From Scolanthus callimorphus (taxonomy: Eukaryota > Cnidaria > Anthozoa > Actiniaria > Edwardsiidae): DNA of 64,000 nucleotides. The position numbers and the translations under genes are program-made. Within the stretch, counting starts at the first letter, position 1; every line of letters begins with the position of its first letter. Shown in pieces: positions 59,001-64,000 of the stretch. Where the stretch lies: the NCBI GenBank assembly GCA_033964015.1, contig CM066922.1:1070856-1134855 (forward strand), given 5' to 3'. The notes beneath the pieces are model-generated. The model worked only from the letters and a program-made list of their open reading frames with translations. It made no database searches and had not been told where the DNA came from.

Positions 59001-60425
59001 GTTTCGTGGAACACCCCTTGAGCACCAAAAGAATGAGGATTTTATTGTGATACTAAGACCACGCATGGCCGAGCTCTGCGCGTTGGGAGTAACGAAGGAA
59101 ACGGAACTCCCCTCTGTAAATCGTGGATCCGCTAATGAATCTCATGAAATTTCGATGCATCATTTGGTTACACTGGTTTAAGTAAAATGCGTAGTCACAG
59201 ATCAGCATCGAGATCAGCAAACAAATGATGCTAGTTTGAAAGTGTCTTACCATATTAGAAACACAACAAACCAATGTCAAACCCATCGAACACAAGGTCT
59301 TTAAAATCATGTATACTCCGAGAACTTACCCACTACGACAGTGTAAGCATTAGGATAAGGCTGTTTAGCAGTGCAATGTGCTGCTGTTACGACCCACTGA
59401 TTACTAATGAGAGAGCCACCGCAGATATGGCCTCCGTTCACCCTCAGAGAGATCTGCCAAGGCCAAGCATGTTGCCGGGCGTTATCACCATTGACAACGC
59501 GGCTTGTGCCTGAGTACGCACTCTGTCCGCAACCTGGAACGCCCAGTGGAAAAACAGATTGCGCGCGGTGAGTATGTACTAGTCGCAGGGAAATACGGCA
59601 CCACTTTAGTTGCATTCAAGTAACAAGCCCGTTGGGGGGGGGGGGGGACTCATATATTTTTTGGTCGGGGATGATCGTCGATCAAATTAGGGGTTACTAA
59701 ATCATTCTTTTAGGGGTGATCTTGATCCGCAATACGATTTGAGGGAGATTGGTATTTTTTAGGGCCGAAAATAGTGTCCAGATGGTTTTGTCTCATGATG
59801 GAGCTTCTAAATACCAAGAAGAGAGATTGTATTCGATGAGAAGACGATAAATTAGACAACATTAAAGGCAGCATTTTAGTCAAACACGAAGGCTAATACT
59901 TTTCAGGTTCCGCTACCTTTCCGAGACCCGTGCAAGAGACTAGAACACTAGGCACAATAATTATAGCTCGGTCTTCTGACGTCCCCGTCTAATCACTATA
60001 AAGCAGGCACCCAATTGGTATATAAAACGATTGAAAGGCTGGCGAGCTTCATCGTACAATGTTTTCAAGGTGCCCATCCCCACCCCGTATATCTCACGAG
60101 TCACCTACTATAGGTGCCTGTGTACAGAACAAAATGACAAGTGGGACATTTCGTGCTACTTTATGCTACGTTATGAATAATATACAGGACGGATTTTTGT
60201 TCTACTCCTAGTTTCGATTAAAATCTTTTTGCAAGACGCAATTACGATACCTGACGATACTCAATTATGACCGATTCCTGCTCACAAAAAGCCATTTTTT
60301 AGGTTTGGAAAATAATTCCTTTACTCCGAATACAAAGGATTTCAGAAAATGAGAATACAAACCACACCCTTACCTTCGGTAAGAAGAGGCCAACAACTCA
60401 AAGCAAGAATAAGTGGTAAGATCAT
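55730..60425 (-). CDS. Chymotrypsin/elastase-like S1 serine protease gene, complete
   Basis: Four exons (60374-60425, 59330-59533, 56559-56773, 55730-56055) joined by phase-1 GT-AG introns give a secreted S1 protease of roughly 260 residues. The order is signal peptide [18 protein letters not shown], a short pro-region beginning with Cys ([10 protein letters not shown]), the activation site R|VVNG, catalytic His in TAAHC, Asp in NDLTLL and Ser in GDSGGP. The lack of Asp189 and the small pocket residues point to chymotrypsin- or elastase-like specificity. The Cys in the pro-region suggests a propeptide that stays disulphide-linked after activation, as in chymotrypsins. In an anthozoan it would fit a digestive enzyme (inference). 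Exon 3 is one base short, so the gene as given has a frameshift. Confidence 0.83.
56559..56773 (-). CDS. Serine protease, exon 3 (catalytic Asp), one base short
   Basis: The acceptor CTAG|GA and donor G|GTCAGT are both phase 1, but the exon is 215 nt instead of 216. It reads [51 protein letters not shown]. Then, at CGTCCTGTGTGTC (near 56614), the frame must shift by one base to give [19 protein letters not shown]. Both halves match the family perfectly. Confidence 0.8.
57160..58900. repeat. Dispersed repeat family A with nested insertion (protease intron 2)
   Basis: This is the reverse complement of 24340-25276: it begins GGACCGGTCATTATTTATCG and ends with CCCAAAATGAAGTGAAATGA-type sequence. 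It is interrupted at about 57794-58750 by a CR1-like reverse transcriptase fragment. A run of 18 G at 57187-57204 stands where the copy near 6075 has only four. Confidence 0.7.
57794..58750 (+). mobile_element. 5'-truncated CR1-like non-LTR retrotransposon
   Basis: The first 100 bases encode the reverse transcriptase motif [20 protein letters not shown]. After a frameshift near 57893 the frame continues with the catalytic [11 protein letters not shown] box and the thumb/connection region ([50 protein letters not shown]), ending in a stop at 58604. A 3' tail with TTATTTATTTATTTATT closes the element. Everything 5' of the palm domain is missing, so it is dead. The frame is mostly open, so it is not very old. 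Confidence 0.82.
59330..59533 (-). CDS. Serine protease, exon 2 (activation site and catalytic His)
   Basis: The exon has 204 nt. It starts GT|TGC and encodes [40 protein letters not shown] and [12 protein letters not shown], ending VVVG|GTAAGT. The activation cleavage would be between Arg and Val of SRVVNG. The His of TAAHC is the catalytic base. Confidence 0.88.
60374..60425 (-). CDS. Serine protease, exon 1 (signal peptide)
   Basis: ATG at 60425 opens [18 protein letters not shown], a typical short hydrophobic secretion signal, followed by donor G|GTAAGG. The downstream Gly codon is completed by exon 2. Another ATG further upstream would not give a signal sequence, so I chose this start. 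Confidence 0.82.
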
Positions 60426-60477
60426 CTTTAAACCACAGTAGTTGCCGGTCAACTGGAACACTTATCTTAGGCCCTAG

Positions 60478-60484
60478 TTTTATA
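60478..60484 (-). promoter_or_regulatory. TATA box of the serine protease gene
   Basis: The minus strand reads TATAAAA about 53 bases upstream of the start codon, which would place a transcription start about 25 bases before ATG. That is a very short 5' leader but plausible for a highly expressed secreted enzyme. Confidence 0.5.
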
Positions 60485-61079
60485 CTCTCAAGTGTGCAAA
60501 TATGGACTCCCCGTGAGCAAATAAAAGACTTGTGCACAAATAGAGGGATCGCGTCCGAAGGGACGGCTTGTGTGCACATAATAAGATGGCACCCAAATAC
60601 AAGGCCTGCTGAGTACATAAGGCTGCACCTTGCTTGTTGCAACCGGGAGAAACTCCCCCTCATAAAATAGTCGGAAAAAATTTACCTCCAACCCAAAGGA
60701 AATAGGAAACAGGTATGGTCCATAGCAAATTTACTCGTCTCCTGAGAGATGGGAAATTAACTGAAATTGGGTTTCGTTAAAATATATTCTTAACCCTATG
60801 AGTGGGGGTGTACCCCCACTTTTCGTCAAATTTTCATGCATTATACTTTATTTTGTGTTTTCACTCTTCCCATACTTCCTTACTAATGAGCACCCCCACT
60901 TTCACCCCCACGCAGAATGTCACGCGCAATCTAACAAACAAGCATTTTTTTCTCGTCTGTTTTTTTATTATTATTATTATTATTTATGTACGTGTCAAGA
61001 AGTGATGTAAAGGGGGTGGGGGGGGGGGAGTTGCACTAGGGTGAAGGGTTTAAAAAATTTATATAGACTATACTAATAA

Positions 61080-61500
61080 AAATGTTTAAATATTAAAAAA
61101 AAAAACCGCTTTCTATGGCTTCGCGCACATGAATATTAATAACTTCGTCATTTGCGGCGCGCAGTTGTGCGCATGAATAATATAACCTTGTTGGCTCAGG
61201 AGCCCATCAATAGAAGCTTTCATCTAACCTATATAGTTGAGGTAGCGTACTTCCTAGGCTCCTGGCAGGCTTTGTTTACTATACAGTACCGTACACAAAT
61301 GTTCAGCTACCCTTTCTCTGAGGCTTGATGAAATGCGTTTATCAAAATTCGCGCAACGAGAAATATGCGACCCTCAATCTGTAAAATGCCTTCAGTACTA
61401 GGTCAAATAAGGGACGTGAGAGGTGGGATCACGTTAATCATTGTACTTATAGAGGGAGGATCACTGCATTTTACCCGTGTATTACCCAAAATCCTCATGT
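61080..61500. repeat. Dispersed repeat family A, copy 4
   Basis: TTCGCGCACATGAATATTAA, GCTTTGTTTACTATACA, AGGCTTGATGAAATGCGTTT and TAGAGGGAGGATCACTGCAT match the other family A copies. A short unrelated stretch is inserted after the ATAACC boundary (about 61185-61260). Confidence 0.6.
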
Positions 61501-61999
61501 AAATAATCGAGGTGAAAAATAATAACCGCGGTTCCTTAGCTTTGACAGAAGTAAGAAAAAAGTATTTCTGCTATTTAAGAAGAATGAAAGAGACATTGCA
61601 TCACTCGCACAATAGCCTATCAGACAGGTTCTTCAGATAAATTGCATGGGGGAGGGTCCCAACTTTACCTACGACTGGGTGAGGGTTACTTTTTTTGTTA
61701 TGTTCAAGGGGAGGGTCCTAAATTTTTTTAGCCTTGTTTGAAAAAAAAAATGGGAGCCCTCCCCCCCCCCCCCCAATTGAATGTTAAAATAAAGGAACAC
61801 TTACAAGGGGAGAGAACTCTCGACCAATGATCCGTCAAAAGGCGACAACCGATAAATGCCTGAAAATTTACAATAGACAGTGCTTCTTCCCCGCTCCCCC
61901 TCAAACAATCAGAAGGGGCGTTTGTCACAGGCTAACAACCGACTATTTAACCCTTTATAATTAAAATTATATAGCCAGTACGAGATCCATTGTTGTCAA

Positions 62000-62188
62000 C
62001 TGTCCAATTATTTTTAAATTGGATCGCGCGCGCTGAAATTGGATGCTTTCAGCTTTTTATCATTCACTATGTAATTAATAAATAACAGGACTCCATGCTT
62101 TATTGTTCAATTAAGAAAAAATGGATGATTCAGAGGAACTCCAAAACTGAATCATCTAATTTTTTCGTAATTGGACAGCATGGAGTCC
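62000..62188. mobile_element. Inverted-repeat element CTGTCCAATTA / GGACTCCATGC
   Basis: CTGTCCAATTA at the left and TAATTGGACAG at the right are inverted. A second inverted pair, GGACTCCATGCT and AGCATGGAGTCC, overlaps the right end. The loop is AT-rich and non-coding. Confidence 0.5.
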
Positions 62189-62429
62189 AATTATATGTAT
62201 ACAAATTTAACGCATTTCTATCCGACAACCGATATGTGGACATACCTCAAGACCTTGTTAGCTTAGCCTTGTAGTGCAATAAAAATGCGCGCTTTTACCA
62301 AGCTGGGTAATCAGAAAAAGCAGCCCTCGGTATTGCATCTTGACAATTTATGAGACGGACAACACCTGGCAGATGTTGAACTATTAACGTAAATAGAAAT
62401 TATCGTCAGACCTAGATCTGTTTGCTGAG

Positions 62430-62530
62430 ACCCCGTCCACACTACACCGTTTTCAAACGAAAACGGATACTTTTTGCTCCGTTTTCAAAAAGATTTGCGT
62501 CCCACTTTATCGTTTTCGTATTGTTTTCGC
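62430..62530. repeat. CCCCGTCCACACTACACCGTT repeat, copy 2
   Basis: It matches 49681-49830 over ACCCCGTCCACACTACACCG, TCAAACGAAAACGGATAC and AAAAAGATTTGCGTCC. Confidence 0.6.
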
Positions 62531-62827
62531 CGTAGCAATCATAATAATCCTGGCATAAGTAAACTTTATTTTAATAACTATTATTACGAGCATTAAGCAC
62601 AAATATGACACTGGCAGTTCTACAGGTTCCTAGCTAACCATTTTGACTGACCGTGCTAACCATGTAAGGAGAATGTGCCAGGCTGTGTACACTTGCAATG
62701 GCTTCTTAAATAGTATAAAATCAAATGCAGTTATAAAATCATTGCATCAAAAATCACAAGAGAGCTAAACTGTAGTTACAAAATGTTTGAAATCCCCTAT
62801 AATATCTATAGGGTCATCTGTGAAAAG

Positions 62828-63043
62828 CTAGATAAGAAACATAGCAACGAGAGGTAATAAGGTAGTGAGAAGTGTGAGAATTGTTAGAGTAGAGGCACCA
62901 CCTATGACTTGTTTCATCCCAGTGACTAGGTTGTACTTGGCTGCTGAATAACCATGATTGCTTTCTCCATGCTTGGCAAAGTCAGTTGCACTAGTCCTAT
63001 CGGCATCACCGATTGCCCACACCAGAACCACAAATTCATCATC
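62828..63043 (-). CDS. Terminal exon of a possible membrane-anchored protein
   Basis: After a good acceptor (CTTCATAG|GATGAT) the frame DDEFVVLVWAIGDADRTSAT, FAKHGESNHGYSAAKYN runs to a stop preceded by a C-terminal hydrophobic stretch (STLTILTLLTTLLPLVAMFL). The hydrophobic tail without a cytoplasmic end suggests GPI anchoring or a tail anchor. The W-A-x-G ... K-H-G pattern is faintly like the end of a DOMON domain, but this is a weak resemblance. Upstream exons would lie beyond 63043 and possibly outside the window. Confidence 0.35.
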   Translation of the reverse strand, partial: DDEFVVLVWAIGDADRTSATDFAKHGESNHGYSAAKYNLVTGMKQVIGGASTLTILTLLTTLLPLVAMFLI

Positions 63044-63049
63044 CTATGA

Positions 63050-63740
63050 AGCAGTGACAACAACAACAACAAGTTCAGACACAGGAAAAATTCCTAAAAA
63101 CCATATTGGTTTTTATGGTGGTTTTTGCTGGAAAAACCATTCAAAACCATGAATGGGTTTGGAGAACCAAATCCATTCATGGGTTTTACAACAAAAACAT
63201 TCTTGGTTAATGTTATAATATCGGAATGGGTTTCACAGCAAAATACAAGCTGTTTTCTGCATATTTCCAACATGGTTTTTCCGATTAAAAACGTTAATTG
63301 TAAAATGGTAAGTATGTGAAATCCATTTACAATAAATAGGAAAAACTGTGGATTTTATTCATTTCTTATATTTTGGAAGCGTTTTTCCACAATAACCACT
63401 TAATGCGAAATGGTTACTTTCCAAGTCCAAAATCCGTTTTGAGAGCCATCAGAAAACATGATGGATTATGAAGCAAGCCCATTCATGGGTTTTACATAAA
63501 ATACCTACCAATTTTTTCCACGTTTTAAATGGTATTTCTTTGAAAACCATTGGATATAAAACGTTTTTTCCGTAAAAACCGTTTTCAAACCAAATGGGAA
63601 AAAGCTTTTACACATTTGGGAGCTAAACCCGTTACGGATTTCAATAAAAAACGGCGCGGGTTTTGCTTAATTACCAACTCATTTCTTCTGCATCGAGAAT
63701 GGTTATTCGTTGAAACCATTTTGAAACCCATAGCAGGGAA
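63050..63740. repeat. AAACCATT / AATGGTTT-rich tract
   Basis: The words AAAACCATT, GGTTTTTATGGT, CCATTCATGGGTTTTAC (twice, about 310 bases apart) and their complements recur irregularly. The stretch could be a decayed foldback or satellite. It runs into the tRNA-like end at 63766-63800. The local ORFs are shadows of the repeat. Confidence 0.5.
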
Positions 63741-63765
63741 AAAAAAAATCCTCTCACTGTTGCAG

Positions 63766-63800
63766 CGTGATTCGAACACTCGGGTTGAACCATTAGGCCA
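63766..63800 (-). repeat. tRNA-like A/B box remnant
   Basis: The minus strand has TGGCCTAATGG (A-box-like) and, about 11 bases later, GTTCGAATCAC (B-box-like). The spacing is too short for a tRNA gene, so this is a decayed SINE or tRNA fragment. Confidence 0.35.
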
Positions 63801-64000
63801 CCCCTGTTAGCCTGACTTACAGCGGTAAGATTTATAAACTTCTAAATGGCTGACAGTCATATTTTTTTTAATATCTAGGAAATGACGTCTTACGACAGCC
63901 AAAATGTTTTGTTTTAGGAGCGGCATTTTAAACCTCAAATCTGCGCATGTAGAGTTTTTGCCGTTGATGAATTTTGAGCGTCGCGCCACTTCGCAAATTC

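Overview
The window reads as intron-rich, AT-biased animal DNA. The gene families (a multi-EGF secreted protein, an S1 serine protease, an SLC7 transporter), the short canonical GT-AG introns and the dense load of small palindromic DNA transposons and CR1/L2-like retrotransposon remnants suggest a cnidarian, most likely an anthozoan such as a coral or anemone. That assignment is inference; no rRNA or mitochondrial marker is present. Almost all splice models here were built by hand from the sequence.

Layout. 1-3757: repeats and no convincing gene. 3758-4534 (-): an intact single-exon gene for an unrecognised 258-residue protein. 4535-16744: a transposon graveyard with retrotransposon scraps, a tRNA-like SINE head, several MITEs and one 4.1-kb element with ~790-bp inverted arms (10581-14673). 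16745-41443 (-): the main gene, a MEGF6-like protein of which 35 one-domain EGF exons are visible. All introns join in phase 1, and the introns are full of inverted-repeat elements. 44759-47013 (-): an SLC7/cationic amino acid transporter-like gene in at least two exons. 47014-55729: repeats and non-coding sequence with only doubtful ORFs. 55730-60425 (-): a complete four-exon chymotrypsin/elastase-like protease with signal peptide, His/Asp/Ser triad and TATA box. Its second intron holds a dispersed repeat into which a truncated CR1-like reverse transcriptase has inserted. 60500-64000: repeats plus one terminal exon of a possible membrane-anchored protein (62828-63043, -).

The genes do not form a pathway that the sequence shows. 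The EGF protein would be extracellular or matrix-associated, the protease secreted and probably digestive, and the transporter in a membrane.

The most noteworthy observations are four otherwise intact exons (three EGF, one protease) that are each exactly one base short, an EGF exon array built from length classes that reveal block duplication, the long-armed inverted-repeat element with a 5-bp target duplication and CAC/GTG ends, a 31-base chip of the 258-residue gene lying inside a dispersed repeat, and nested or mutating repeat copies that give relative ages. I did not find a clearly new biological system.
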